Assembly: GCA_020199995.1 (NCBI GenBank)
Contig: JAIVJM010000199.1
Span: 1 to 43,366 of the forward strand
Direction of reading: 5' to 3'
From: Acidobacteriota bacterium
GTDB taxonomy: Bacteria; Acidobacteriota; Blastocatellia; Pyrinomonadales; Pyrinomonadaceae
DNA length: 43,366 nucleotides
The notes under the pieces were generated by a model. The model was not told the DNA's origin. It did no database searches and saw nothing but the letters and a program-made list of their open reading frames with translations. The translations under genes were made by a program, and so were the position numbers. This document shows, one piece after another, positions 1 through 8,945 of this stretch (within the stretch, counting starts at the first letter, position 1; each line of letters begins with the position of its first letter).

Positions 1-547
1 GCCCTGCCGCCCGCGCCCGAAGCCGTACGCGCCTGCCCGCCTCTCCTGCCTGACCTTCTCTGCGCGGACGCGCTCAACGATCCGGCGTGACAGAGCAACA
101 GAAGCCCCAGCACACCGCTGGCGGCGAGTTTGTGTCGTTCAAACCAGCTCAAGGGAAACTCCTTTGGCACGGGGCGGGCGTTTATGTCCTCTTCGTTCAG
201 GAGACGCGGCTCAGCGTGAAGAAGGGCTCGAATTTATCGGCGTAGCCCTTGATGGGAATCCACTTGTCGAGGCCGTTGATGCTGCGACGAGCGTTCTTGT
301 ACTCGCAGGTCGTGCCGTTGATATTGGCGCCGAGTTTCCTGCCGGTGAAGGAGCCTCGACGCATCACGTAAGACATGATTTTGGACGCCAACTCCGGCCC
401 CGTCACGCGTCATGGGTCAACCAGTTGGAATTTCGGCAAGGCTTGCAAAAACGCGCTGAAGCGTCAGAGACACAGCGCGCATAAAATACACTGCTTCAAC
501 CCTGCTTTCAATGCTTAGCGCGCGCCGCCCGACCCGGAAAACAACAC

Positions 548-578
548 GCCGCCCGGCCAGAAAGTCTGGCCGGGCGGC
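548..578 (-). terminator. Intrinsic terminator-like hairpin downstream of the small membrane-protein gene
   Basis: Perfect 14-bp stem gccgcccggccaga/aag/tctggccgggcggc; on the minus strand followed by GTGTTGTTTT. Confidence 0.7.
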
Positions 579-690
579 GCGAATAATTGCTCTTGTTCTT
601 TTGCGGCGACCAAGGGCGTGCAGCCGCGTCCTCGCCCTCACTCACATCATCAAACGCCGGGCGCTCGCGCTTTTCAAAGGCCGACCTCTT

Positions 691-906
691 TTAACGCAGC
701 ACGGCGCGAAGGCCGACCAGAATCAGGTAACCGACGGCGATGACGACCGCCAGCTTGATGAGCATGACGGCGATGCCGACAACGACCCCGAGGCCGCTCA
801 GGACAACCCCGGCGGCGGCCAGCACGAGCGGGATGCCGACGACCAGTACGAACATTCCGAGAAGAAGAATTCCGACGATGCGCAACATGTTTTTCATATC
901 TTTCAT
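691..906 (-). CDS. Small hydrophobic membrane protein (MKDMKNMLRIVGILLLGMFVLVVGIPLVLA..., 71 aa)
   Basis: C-terminal part of ORF 691..1575; internal ATG at 904-906; two hydrophobic segments; terminator hairpin downstream. Confidence 0.55.
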   Translation of the reverse strand: MKDMKNMLRIVGILLLGMFVLVVGIPLVLAAAGVVLSGLGVVVGIAVMLIKLAVVIAVGYLILVGLRAVLR

Positions 907-1231
907 AATTTGAACCACCTGAGTCCGCCTCGGTATTTCCACCCCTCGATGTTTGTCGGCGGCCTCGTCTCGCCTCCATATACGAAGGAGCCAGCGGCAG
1001 CGTTCCGTCCAAGATTTGACCCGTGTGACGTCCATTATTTTACACCGCCGCGCGGATTTTTCCAGCCCGCAAGAGAGCCCCCGCCCCGAGGCCCCTCCGA
1101 CCGATTTTATGTTAAGCTCGACAACGTCCCACGCAGAACAAACAGAGGCGTTGCAGGCTCCCGCCGATGGTGGGGAAAACTTTCGGTTCACGCCGCGACA
1201 CTTCGGGTCTGAATCGCTCAAGGTATGCCGT

Positions 1232-2536
1232 ATGTCCCGTCGGATGAATGACAAGCTTTTCGACGAACCAGAAGATGAAGCTCCGCCGCCGGACGAGGGT
1301 GCGCCGCTCGCCGAGCGGATGCGCCCGCGCACGCTCGATGAGTTCGTCGGGCAGCAGAAGCTGATCGGCGAGGGTCGCTTCCTGCGACGCATCATCGAGG
1401 GCGAGGGCTCCCTGCCTTCACTCATCCTGTGGGGCGGGCCGGGCACGGGCAAGACGACGCTCGCGCGGCTGCTGGCGCTCAGGGGCGGCGCGCACTTTGT
1501 GCAACTGTCGGCGGTCTTCTCCGGCGTCAAGGACCTGCGCGCCGGCATTGCCGAGGCGCGCGAGCAGAAGCGCAAAGGGCGGCGGACGATCCTCTTCGTG
1601 GACGAGATTCACCGCTTCAACAAGGCGCAGCAGGACGCTTTGCTGCCCGCGGTCGAGGATGGGACGGTCACGCTCATCGGCGCGACGACCGAGAACCCCT
1701 CCTTCGAGGTCATCGGCGCGCTCCTCTCGCGCAGCCGCGTCCTCACGCTCGAACCCCTGGCACCCGAAGACGTGGCGACGCTCCTCCGCCGCGCGCTCGC
1801 CGACGAAGCGCGCGGGCTCGCCAACCTCAGTCCACAAGTGGACGACGAACTGCTCTCGCGCATCGCGCACGCCTCCGGCGGGGACGCGCGCGTCGCGCTG
1901 ACGGCGCTCGAAGCGGCGGTCGAATCCACGACGCCCGACAAAAAAGGCGAGCGGCACGTGACGCAGGAGACGGTCGTCGAAGCCCTCGGGCGCGCACGCT
2001 TTGGCTATGACAAGGGCGGCGAGGAGCACTACAACCTCGCCTCCGCGCTCATCAAATCTTTGCGCAACTCTGACGTGGACGCTGCGCTCTACTGGCTCGC
2101 ACGGCTCATCGAGGGCGGGGCCGACCCCGTCTTCATCGCGCGCCGCCTCTGTATCCTCGCCTCCGAGGATGTCGGCCTCGCCGACCCGCAGGCGTTGGTG
2201 CAGGCGGCCTCCGCCGCGCACATCACGCAGCTCATCGGACTGCCCGAAGCGCTCTACCCGCTCTCGCAGGCGACCGTGTACCTGGCGCGCGCGCCGAAGT
2301 CGAACGCCGTCAAGAGGGCCTACCACGCGGCGCTCTCCGACGCCGAAGAGACCGCGCGCGAGCCCGTCCCGCTGCACCTGCGCAACGCCGTCACGCCTCT
2401 CATGAAGCGCTCCGGCTACGGCAAGGGTTACCGCTACGTCCACGAAGACCCCGGCGCGCGCGAAGAGATGTCCTGCCTCCCCGAAACTTTGCGCGGGAGG
2501 ATATACTGGGAGGAAGAAAAGGAAAATGATGAGTGA
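1232..2536 (+). CDS. rarA: Replication-associated recombination protein A (AAA+ ATPase, RarA/MgsA)
   Basis: ERMRPRTLDEFVGQQKL, GGPGTGKTTLA Walker A, FVDEIHRFNKAQQDALLP, ATTENPSFEV. Confidence 0.93.
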   Translation: MSRRMNDKLFDEPEDEAPPPDEGAPLAERMRPRTLDEFVGQQKLIGEGRFLRRIIEGEGSLPSLILWGGPGTGKTTLARLLALRGGAHFVQLSAVFSGVKDLRAGIAEAREQKRKGRRTILFVDEIHRFNKAQQDALLPAVEDGTVTLIGATTENPSFEVIGALLSRSRVLTLEPLAPEDVATLLRRALADEARGLANLSPQVDDELLSRIAHASGGDARVALTALEAAVESTTPDKKGERHVTQETVVEALGRARFGYDKGGEEHYNLASALIKSLRNSDVDAALYWLARLIEGGADPVFIARRLCILASEDVGLADPQALVQAASAAHITQLIGLPEALYPLSQATVYLARAPKSNAVKRAYHAALSDAEETAREPVPLHLRNAVTPLMKRSGYGKGYRYVHEDPGAREEMSCLPETLRGRIYWEEEKENDE

Positions 2537-2607
2537 TGAATGATGAATGATGAATAAAGAGCGGGCTGTCTTTCATTCATCACTCATCATTCATCACTCA
2601 TCATTTG
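2525..2607. repeat. Heptamer-armed inverted repeat, GATGAAT/GATGAGT family
   Basis: atgatgagtgatgaatgatgaatgatgaat ... cattcatcactcatcattcatcactcatcat; period 7 in both arms; overlaps the rarA stop. Confidence 0.9.
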
Positions 2608-2612
2608 TCATC

Positions 2613-3437
2613 ATGAGTACGCAGAAGACCGATAAGGAACTAGCTTTCCTGTACGACCTCTATGTGGCGACGGACTGGGGCTTGAGGTTCGCCGAGCTGA
2701 TTGACGAGCACTTGAAGGTGCCGGCACGGGGCCGCGCGCTTTACGTGGCATCGGGCACGGGCGGGCACGCGCTGGCCTTGAGAGAGCGTGCCGGGCCTGA
2801 GTTAACGCTCGTCGGCGTGGACGAGAGCGAAGAGCGTCTGGCACTGGCGCGGGCGAAGGCCGTCGCCCTCAAGGACGACAACACGGAGTTCAGCCACGCG
2901 TTGCTCGAAGCGCTCTCGTTCGAGGACGATCAGTTCAACCTCGTCGTCGGCGATGCTTCGCTGGTCGCGGCAGAGCGACTGCCGGAGATGCTCGCGGAGA
3001 TGGTGCGCGTCGCCGCGCCCGGCGCACGCGTGGCGCTGGCCGTCGCCACGGCGGCGAGCTTCGGCGAATTCTTCTCCGTCTACTGGGAGGCGCTCGCCAA
3101 CAACGGTTTCCTCGAAGAGGCCGCAGCCGTCGAGTCGTTCATCAAAGAACTCCCCACGATCTCTGACGCCGAGGCGCTGGTCGCGCGCGAGGCGCTCGAC
3201 GACGTCGGGTCGTGGACGCGCGCCGAGGAGTTCGACTACGCCTCGGGCAGCGAGTTCGTGAACTCGCCGCTGTTCAGGGATTTCCTCGGCGGCAGATGGC
3301 TCGACGCTCTGCCCGACGAGGCGGGCCGCGCGGCGGTGCTCGCCGAGATCGAGCGGATCATAGATGAAGAACGGAACGAAGCGGAGTTCTCGCTCTCCGT
3401 CAAAGCCACGTTTGTGGTGGGCAGAAAGGGCGAGTAA
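2613..3437 (+). CDS. Class I SAM-dependent methyltransferase-like protein
   Basis: MSTQKTDKELAFLYDLYVATDWGLRFAELIDEHL...ALYVASGTGGHAL...LVGVDESEERLALAR; start after the inverted repeat. Confidence 0.7.
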   Translation: MSTQKTDKELAFLYDLYVATDWGLRFAELIDEHLKVPARGRALYVASGTGGHALALRERAGPELTLVGVDESEERLALARAKAVALKDDNTEFSHALLEALSFEDDQFNLVVGDASLVAAERLPEMLAEMVRVAAPGARVALAVATAASFGEFFSVYWEALANNGFLEEAAAVESFIKELPTISDAEALVAREALDDVGSWTRAEEFDYASGSEFVNSPLFRDFLGGRWLDALPDEAGRAAVLAEIERIIDEERNEAEFSLSVKATFVVGRKGE

Positions 3438-3473
3438 ATTCCAAGCGGGGCTGTTAAATGAGAGACGGCTAAA

Positions 3474-3518
3474 ATTGTGACCACGTGTGCTCGCAGGAGG
3501 AGCACACGCGGCCACAAA
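3474..3518. terminator. Bidirectional hairpin between convergent methyltransferase and tatA
   Basis: ttgtgaccacgtgtgctc..ggagcacacgcggccacaa imperfect inverted repeat in a convergent gap. Confidence 0.55.
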
Positions 3519-3545
3519 TTATCGTCACGGTGTTTTTACCGCCCC

Positions 3546-3803
3546 TCAGCGCGGCTTGTTGGCGTATTTGTCGGAGGCCAGCTCGTCCTCCCGCAAACGA
3601 TTCGCGTCGGCGGCGCGCAGGCGTTCGCGGCGCGCTTCCGCCGGCTCGACTTCCTCGTCGTCTCCGCCCTCACCGATGCCCTTCTTGAACTCGCGGATGC
3701 TCTTGCCCATGCCCTTCGCGAGCTGCGGCAGGCGTGTGCTGCCGAAGAGCAGCAGGAGGATGACGAGAATGATGATGAGTTCGGTGATTCCGATATTCGG
3801 CAT
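3546..3803 (-). CDS. tatA: Sec-independent protein translocase TatA
   Basis: MPNIGITELIIILVILLLLFGSTRLPQLAKGMGKSIREFKKGI. Confidence 0.92.
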   Translation of the reverse strand: MPNIGITELIIILVILLLLFGSTRLPQLAKGMGKSIREFKKGIGEGGDDEEVEPAEARRERLRAADANRLREDELASDKYANKPR

Positions 3804-3872
3804 GTTGAAAAATTCCTCTGCTGGTTAGGAGCCCGGCGACTCGTGTGGTCGGCCACGCCCCTCGGCGCGCGT

Positions 3873-4403
3873 CTAGTTTCCGCCCGTGTCTGATTCGTAG
3901 AAAAGGTATTTGCGCCATGTCATGTCGGCGCGCCCGATGTAGCGCATGATCTGCCGGTTGACGTGCAGCGAAAAAGCGCGCGGGCGCCGGATGAGGTGCA
4001 TCCGCGCCTCTTCCGGCGTCCGGTTGCCTTTCAGGTGATTGCAGCGTTTGCAGCACGCGACCAGATTATCCCACGTCGAATCGCCCATCCGCGAGCGCGG
4101 CAGCACATGGTCGAGCGTCAACTCCGAGGGCGAGAACTGCCTGCCGCAGTACTGGCACGTCGAGTGGTCGCGCAAAAGGATGTTCTTGCGCGACAGCGAG
4201 CGGCTCTTGAAAGGGATGTGAATGTACTCCGTAAGACGGATGACCGAAGGGGCGTGCATCGTGATCAGCGCGGAGTGGAGCATGTGCCCGTTGTGCTCTT
4301 CCATGCGCGCGATGCCTTTGAAAATCATCACTACGGCGCGCCGCTCGGTGCACACATTAATCGGCTCGTACGAGGCATTCAGGACTAGAACACGTCCGGT
4401 CAT
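3873..4403 (-). CDS. HNH endonuclease family protein
   Basis: [13 protein letters not shown]...[51 protein letters not shown]. Confidence 0.9.
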   Translation of the reverse strand: MTGRVLVLNASYEPINVCTERRAVVMIFKGIARMEEHNGHMLHSALITMHAPSVIRLTEYIHIPFKSRSLSRKNILLRDHSTCQYCGRQFSPSELTLDHVLPRSRMGDSTWDNLVACCKRCNHLKGNRTPEEARMHLIRRPRAFSLHVNRQIMRYIGRADMTWRKYLFYESDTGGN

Positions 4404-4430
4404 TACCCTCAGATATTACGCGACGCGACA

Positions 4431-4569
4431 AAGCCGTGACAAGCGAAAAGCCGTGAGCCGTAAACCGTGACGGGTGACAGGAAAGAGCCGTGACAGGTGA
4501 CAGGTGACAGGTGACAGGAAAGAAAAGGCTTTCTCCTATCACGGTTTACCTGTCACGGTTTACGGCTTT
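4431..4569. repeat. Heptamer-armed composite inverted repeat, GTGACAG/CCGTAAA family
   Basis: ccgtgagccgtaaaccgtgacgggtgacag...gtgacaggtgacaggtgacagg/cctatcacggtttacctgtcacggtttacggc. Confidence 0.9.
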
Positions 4570-5507
4570 TTGAACCTGTCTGTAGCCTCGACCAGCGCGG
4601 CGATAGTGCCCGGCTCGGTGGCGGAGTGCCCGGCGTCGGGGATCACTTTCCACTCGGCCTCGGGCCACGCGCGGTGCAGCTCCCATGCGCTCTGGATCGG
4701 GCACACCACGTCGTAGCGTCCCTGCACGATGACCGCCGGAATGTGCCGAATCTTCCCTGCGTTCTCGATGAGGTAGTTGTCCGTGTCGAAGAAGGCGTTG
4801 TTCATGAAGTAGTGGCACTCGATGCGCGCGAAGGCGAGCGCGAACTCCGCGTCGGCGAACTTGTCGATCATCTCGTAGTCGAAGAGGAGCTTCGACGTGC
4901 TCCCCTCCCAGACGCTCCACGCGCGCGCTGCTTCGAGCCGCACACTTTTGTCCTCGCTCGTCAGCCGTCGGTAGTAGGCGCTCACCATGTCGCCGCGCTC
5001 TTCCTCGGGGATGACCTCAAGATACTGCTCCCACACGTCCGGGAAAATCCAGCTTGCGCCCTCCTGATAGAACCAGCGAATCTCTTTCGGGCGGCAGAGG
5101 AAGATGCCGCGCAGGACGAGCGCGCGCACGCGCTCGGGGTGCGTCTGCGCATAGGCGAGAGAGAGTGTGCTTCCCCACGAGCCGCCGAAGACCAGCCACT
5201 TCTCGATCCCGAGGTGCTCGCGCAGGCGTTCGATGTCTGAGACGAGGTCCCACGTCGTGTTCTCTTCAAGGCTCGCGTGCGGCGTGCTCTGGCCCGAGCC
5301 GCGCTGGTCGAAGAGCACGAGGCGATAGGCATCGGGGTCGAAGAAGCGACGGTAGTCGGGGACTATCCCGCCTCCGGGGCCGCCGTGCAGGAAGAGCGCG
5401 GGTGTGGCCTCCGGGTTGCCGCACTGCTCGTAGTAGATCGTATGCACCGGCGAGACCGGCAGCATGCCTTCGTCGTAGGGTTCAATCGGCGGATAGAAGG
5501 TTCTCAT
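4560..5507 (-). CDS. pip: Prolyl aminopeptidase (alpha/beta hydrolase)
   Basis: MRTFYPPIEPYDEGMLPVSPVHTIYYEQCGNPEATPALFLHGGPGGG...LVFGGSWGSTLSLAYAQTHP. Confidence 0.9.
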   Translation of the reverse strand: MRTFYPPIEPYDEGMLPVSPVHTIYYEQCGNPEATPALFLHGGPGGGIVPDYRRFFDPDAYRLVLFDQRGSGQSTPHASLEENTTWDLVSDIERLREHLGIEKWLVFGGSWGSTLSLAYAQTHPERVRALVLRGIFLCRPKEIRWFYQEGASWIFPDVWEQYLEVIPEEERGDMVSAYYRRLTSEDKSVRLEAARAWSVWEGSTSKLLFDYEMIDKFADAEFALAFARIECHYFMNNAFFDTDNYLIENAGKIRHIPAVIVQGRYDVVCPIQSAWELHRAWPEAEWKVIPDAGHSATEPGTIAALVEATDRFKKP

Positions 5508-5520
5508 GCGGGCAATGATA

Positions 5521-5611
5521 CAGAGGCCGGAGGCCGGAGGCCAGCGAGAGACTGGAGACTGCAAAAGGAAGTCCGCTTCTTCGGACTAGCCTCCAGTCTC
5601 CAGTCTCTAAT
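5521..5611. repeat. Heptamer-armed inverted repeat, CTGGAGN/GGCCGGA family
   Basis: gaggccggaggccggaggcc..agactggagactg / ggactagcctccagtctccagtctct. Confidence 0.85.
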
Positions 5612-5614
5612 CAG

Positions 5615-6373
5615 TTACACGCGAGCGACGGTGAGGACGAAGACTTCCCGCGCTCCCGCCGCGCGCAGAGCGCTCGCGCAGGCCGAGACGGTCGCCCCCG
5701 TGGTGAAAACATCGTCAACGAGCAGGATGCTTTCTCCCTCGACGAGGCGCGGGCGCGTGACCCGAAAGGCGTCCTCGACGCTCTCGCGGCGCGCGCGCGC
5801 GTCCATGCCCGCGCGGTGCTGTTCGGTGTGCGTGGCGCGCGCAAGGCTCCAATAGTCGAGCGCGAGTCCCGCCCGCGCCGCCAGCGCGCCCGCGAGCAGC
5901 ACCGCCTGATTGAAGCCGCGCTCCTGCTCGCGCTCAGGGTGGAGCGGGACGGGCACGACGCGCGTCGCCGCCCCGAAGGGCGCGCGGAGGCAGGTTTCGT
6001 GCATCAGCCGCGCGAGGCGCGACGCCACGTGCGGCTCGCGCTTCAGATTGAGGACAGAGGCGCGCAGCGCGCCCTCATAGATGCCGCACGCGCGCGCCGC
6101 CGTGAATTCTTCCCCTTCGCACCTGCGGCAGCGTATCTGCATGTGATCTTCGCCCGCCGCCGAAGCCGCCGCGCGCCGCGCCGGCGCCCCACACTTCGAG
6201 CAGAGCGCGTCCACTTCCGTGAAGACGCGCGTCGCCGCCCAGCACGCCCCGCACGCGGGCGAGTCGGCGCGCGCCTCGACGCTTGCCGTCCCACACACCG
6301 CGCACGCGCGCGGGTAGAGGAGCGCCAGCGCCGCGTCGTAGAGCGTGTCGAGTCTGGAGGTCAGGTTCATCAC
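5615..6373 (-). CDS. comF: ComF family phosphoribosyltransferase-like protein
   Basis: CAVCG...CxxC zinc finger, LNLKREPHVASRLARLM, VPVPLHPEREQERGFNQAVLLA, ILLVDDVFTTGAT PRPP motif. Confidence 0.9.
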   Translation of the reverse strand: MMNLTSRLDTLYDAALALLYPRACAVCGTASVEARADSPACGACWAATRVFTEVDALCSKCGAPARRAAASAAGEDHMQIRCRRCEGEEFTAARACGIYEGALRASVLNLKREPHVASRLARLMHETCLRAPFGAATRVVPVPLHPEREQERGFNQAVLLAGALAARAGLALDYWSLARATHTEQHRAGMDARARRESVEDAFRVTRPRLVEGESILLVDDVFTTGATVSACASALRAAGAREVFVLTVARV

Positions 6374-6390
6374 GGGTGAGGATAAACGAA

Positions 6391-6426
6391 AGCCTCACGG
6401 CTGGGAACGTCCCGCGCCGTGAGGCT
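6391..6426 (-). terminator. Intrinsic terminator downstream of the DksA/TraR-type gene
   Basis: agcctcacggc...gccgtgaggct; minus-strand tail TTTCGTTTATC. Confidence 0.7.
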
Positions 6427-6451
6427 CTGAGAAAAGTCCGGCCTTGATGAT

Positions 6452-6820
6452 TTAGTCTTCGTCCTGATTCAGAAGGCCGCGCTCCTGAAGGTCCTGACAC
6501 TTGAGGCAGTAGCGCGCCCACGGCACGGCGTCGAGCCGCTTCTCCAAAACGGGCTCGGCGCAGTTGATGCACTCGCCGTATCCGCCACCCTCGACCCGCC
6601 CCAGAGCCTCGTCAATCAGCTCCAGCAACCGGCGGTCGTTGGCCGACATCGAGATGAGAAGCTCTTTCGTGTAGGCGTTGGCCGCCATGTCCGCGGGGTC
6701 TTGCGTCGCTTCAGAGTCGCGCTCGCGGCTCGACATTTCGGCCTCTGTCACCTGACTGAAGAGCGACTCGCGCCGCGCCAGCAGCCGGTCGCGGTACGAT
6801 TTTACTTTTCTTTTATCCAT
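6452..6820 (-). CDS. TraR/DksA family transcriptional regulator
   Basis: YRDRLLARRESLF...ELIDEALGRVEGGGYGECINCAEPVLEKRLDAVPWARYCLKCQ: C4 zinc finger. Confidence 0.9.
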   Translation of the reverse strand: MDKRKVKSYRDRLLARRESLFSQVTEAEMSSRERDSEATQDPADMAANAYTKELLISMSANDRRLLELIDEALGRVEGGGYGECINCAEPVLEKRLDAVPWARYCLKCQDLQERGLLNQDED

Positions 6821-6923
6821 CGTTTTATCTGCTCCTCTGAAACCCTGCTTGCCTGAAACCCTTTCAATACGAGTTCCGCGGTGAGAAGTTTAAAAAGTCT
6901 TCTCGAAAGGACGCTCAAGACTC

Positions 6924-7388
6924 TCATTTCTGATAAGGGAGGCCGCGCGTGATCGTGTAAGCCCTGTAAAGCTGCTCGACGAGCACGACGCGCGCCATCT
7001 CGTGCGTGAGCGTGAGCCGCGACAGCGACCAGCGCACGTCGGCGCGCGCCCTCACTTCCGGCGAAACGCCCAGATGGCCGCCCACGACGAACGCCGCCTC
7101 CTTCAAAGATCGCGCCTGCCACTCCTCGACCTGCGCCGCCAGTTCCGTCGAGCTCCACTGCTTCGGCCCCTCGACATCCAGCAAAACCGTCAGGGCATCT
7201 GATGCCAAAGCACCCATGATGCGTTTGCCCTCTTCCTCCAAACAACTTCGCTCGTCGGCGCTCGCCGACTCGCGCAGCTCCACCACCTCGCACTTTGCGA
7301 ACCGCCCCAGCCTCTTCAGATACTCCCCGACGAGGGCGCGCACGTGCTCGTTCCGAGTTTTACCGATCCAGATGAGGCGCAGGCGCAT
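6924..7388 (-). CDS. rlmH: 23S rRNA (pseudouridine1915-N3)-methyltransferase RlmH
   Basis: MRLRLIWIGKTRN...FVVGGHLGVSPEV...LSRLTLTHEMARVVLVEQLYRAYTITRGLPYQK. Confidence 0.93.
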   Translation of the reverse strand: MRLRLIWIGKTRNEHVRALVGEYLKRLGRFAKCEVVELRESASADERSCLEEEGKRIMGALASDALTVLLDVEGPKQWSSTELAAQVEEWQARSLKEAAFVVGGHLGVSPEVRARADVRWSLSRLTLTHEMARVVLVEQLYRAYTITRGLPYQK

Positions 7389-7399
7389 AAGAACAGCGT

Positions 7400-7496
7400 T
7401 TAGATGCTAGGAGTTAGATGTCAGGTTCTTGCTTTTCACTAACATTCGGTTTCTGTTCTTCGCCAACCTCTAACGTCCGACCTCCAGCATCCGCCT
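7400..7496. repeat. Degenerate heptamer-armed inverted repeat
   Basis: tagatgctaggagttagatgtcagg ... acctctaacgtccgacctccagcatccg; imperfect period 7. Confidence 0.55.
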
Positions 7497-8412
7497 CATA
7501 CCGCGCGAGCTTCTCGTAGAGATTCTTGCGGCTGATGCCGAGGACGCGCGCGGCCTCCGACTTGTTGCCGCCGGTGGAGGCGAGCACCTCTCTGACGTAT
7601 TCGGCTTCGAGCAGGGCCAGCGTCGGGCGCGTCTCCTGCCGCGCGCGCACTTTGGCTGCCGTCCGCACCGCCTCCGGGAAATGCTCCGCGCCGACTCTCT
7701 CGTCGTCGCAGACGATGACGGCGCGCTCGACGACGTTTGAAAGCTCGCGCACGTTGCCGGGGAAGTCATAGTGCCCGAGCAGCGCGAGCGCGTCGGGCGC
7801 GAACCGCGCGGCGGCGCGACCGTGCTTGGCGGCATAGGCTTCGAGGAACTTGTGCGCCAGTGGCTCGACGTCCTCGCGGCGCTCGCGCAGGGGCGGCACG
7901 TGGATGCGGACGACGTTGATGCGATAAAAGAGGTCTTCACGGAAAGCGCGCCGACTGACCGCCTCTTCGAGCTCGACATTAGTGAGCGCCACGAGCCGCG
8001 CGTCGACGCGCACGGTGCGCCGCCCGCCGAGCCGCTCGAACTCGCGCCGCTCGATGACGCGCAAGAGCTTCGCCTGCGCGTCGGTCGAGAGGTACGCGAT
8101 TTCGTCCAGCACGAGCGTCCCCTTGTGCGCCGCTTCAAGCCGGCCGGGCTTCGCCTGCGTGGCCCCCGTGAACGCGCCGCGCTCGAAGCCGAACAACTCC
8201 GCCTCCAGCAGCTCGCCCGGCAGCGCCGCGCAGTCGATCTTGACGAAAGGCCCCAGTGCGCGCCCCGACATCGCGTGGACGAAGAGCGCGAGCGCGTCCT
8301 TGCCCACGCCCGACTCGCCCGTCACCAAGACATTGGCGTCGGTGACAGCCACGCGCCCCGCGAGGCGCAGCACCTCGCGCATCGCCTCGGAATGCGCGAC
8401 GATCTCGATCAC
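7414..8412 (-). CDS. Sigma-54 interaction domain AAA+ activator with Fis-type HTH and no N-terminal receiver domain
   Basis: VLVTGESGVGKDALA, ELFGFERGAFTGA, FREDLFYRINVVRIHVPPLRERREDV, SEAARVLGISRKNLYEKLARY. Confidence 0.92.
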   Translation of the reverse strand: MIEIVAHSEAMREVLRLAGRVAVTDANVLVTGESGVGKDALALFVHAMSGRALGPFVKIDCAALPGELLEAELFGFERGAFTGATQAKPGRLEAAHKGTLVLDEIAYLSTDAQAKLLRVIERREFERLGGRRTVRVDARLVALTNVELEEAVSRRAFREDLFYRINVVRIHVPPLRERREDVEPLAHKFLEAYAAKHGRAAARFAPDALALLGHYDFPGNVRELSNVVERAVIVCDDERVGAEHFPEAVRTAAKVRARQETRPTLALLEAEYVREVLASTGGNKSEAARVLGISRKNLYEKLARYEADAGGRTLEVGEEQKPNVSEKQEPDI

Positions 8413-8945
8413 CGTTCAATTCTCAAAGAGCCGCCTTCCGCGCCGCGCGCTTCCTCCCCGGCCAACTCGGGCGGGAGCGGAACCCGCGCCGCTTCGCGCC
8501 ACAACCTCTCCAGATCGTAGAAGCGCCGCGCCTTCTCCTCGAAGATGTGGAAGATGAAGTCGCCATAGTCGAGCAAAATCCACTCCGCGGTGTTGTAACC
8601 CTCGACGCGCGCAGGCTTCACCCTCAGCTTCTTCAAATGCTCGACGACCCCATCGGCGATGGCCTGCACCTGCCGCGCGTTCGTGCCGCTCGCAATCATG
8701 AAGTAGTCAGTGAAACTGGCGACCGGGCGCAGGTCGAGCGCGACGACCTGAACGGCCTTCTTCTCGCTCGCGGCGTGCAAAGCTCCCAGCATCCGCTCGT
8801 CAAGCTCAGCCGCGGCGAACACGACGCCCTCGACCTTTGTCGCGCCGTCTTCGGAAGCGTACTGCTGCTGCTGTTGCGGCGAGTCCGCGCCGTTCTGCTC
8901 TTCAGTGTGTTCGATTGGTTCCGGCATCAAAGAATTCAGCCCCAT
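8409..8945 (-). CDS. rsfS: Ribosome silencing factor RsfS
   Basis: VVALDLRPVASFTDYFMIASGTNARQVQAIADGV...EGYNTAEWILLDYGDFIFHIFEEKARRFYDLERLW; start could alternatively be 8927; ATGA overlap with the next gene. Confidence 0.9.
   Translation of the reverse strand: MGLNSLMPEPIEHTEEQNGADSPQQQQQYASEDGATKVEGVVFAAAELDERMLGALHAASEKKAVQVVALDLRPVASFTDYFMIASGTNARQVQAIADGVVEHLKKLRVKPARVEGYNTAEWILLDYGDFIFHIFEEKARRFYDLERLWREAARVPLPPELAGEEARGAEGGSLRIER

Noticed and set aside
197-406. 69-aa minus ORF (MTGPELASKIMSYVMRRGSFTGRKLGANINGTTCEYKNARRS...)
   Set aside because: Looks more protein-like than its neighbours and may be a fragment, but I recognise no family and see no clear start signals; not called.
511-1212. 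233-aa plus-strand ORF over the small membrane-protein gene
   Set aside because: Low-complexity acidic/arginine composition, overlaps a terminator hairpin and a better-supported minus-strand gene.
4431-4569. CRISPR array hypothesis for the periodic repeats
   Set aside because: Period is 7 nt, there are no unique spacers of 25-40 nt, the arms are inverted repeats, and no cas genes are present.
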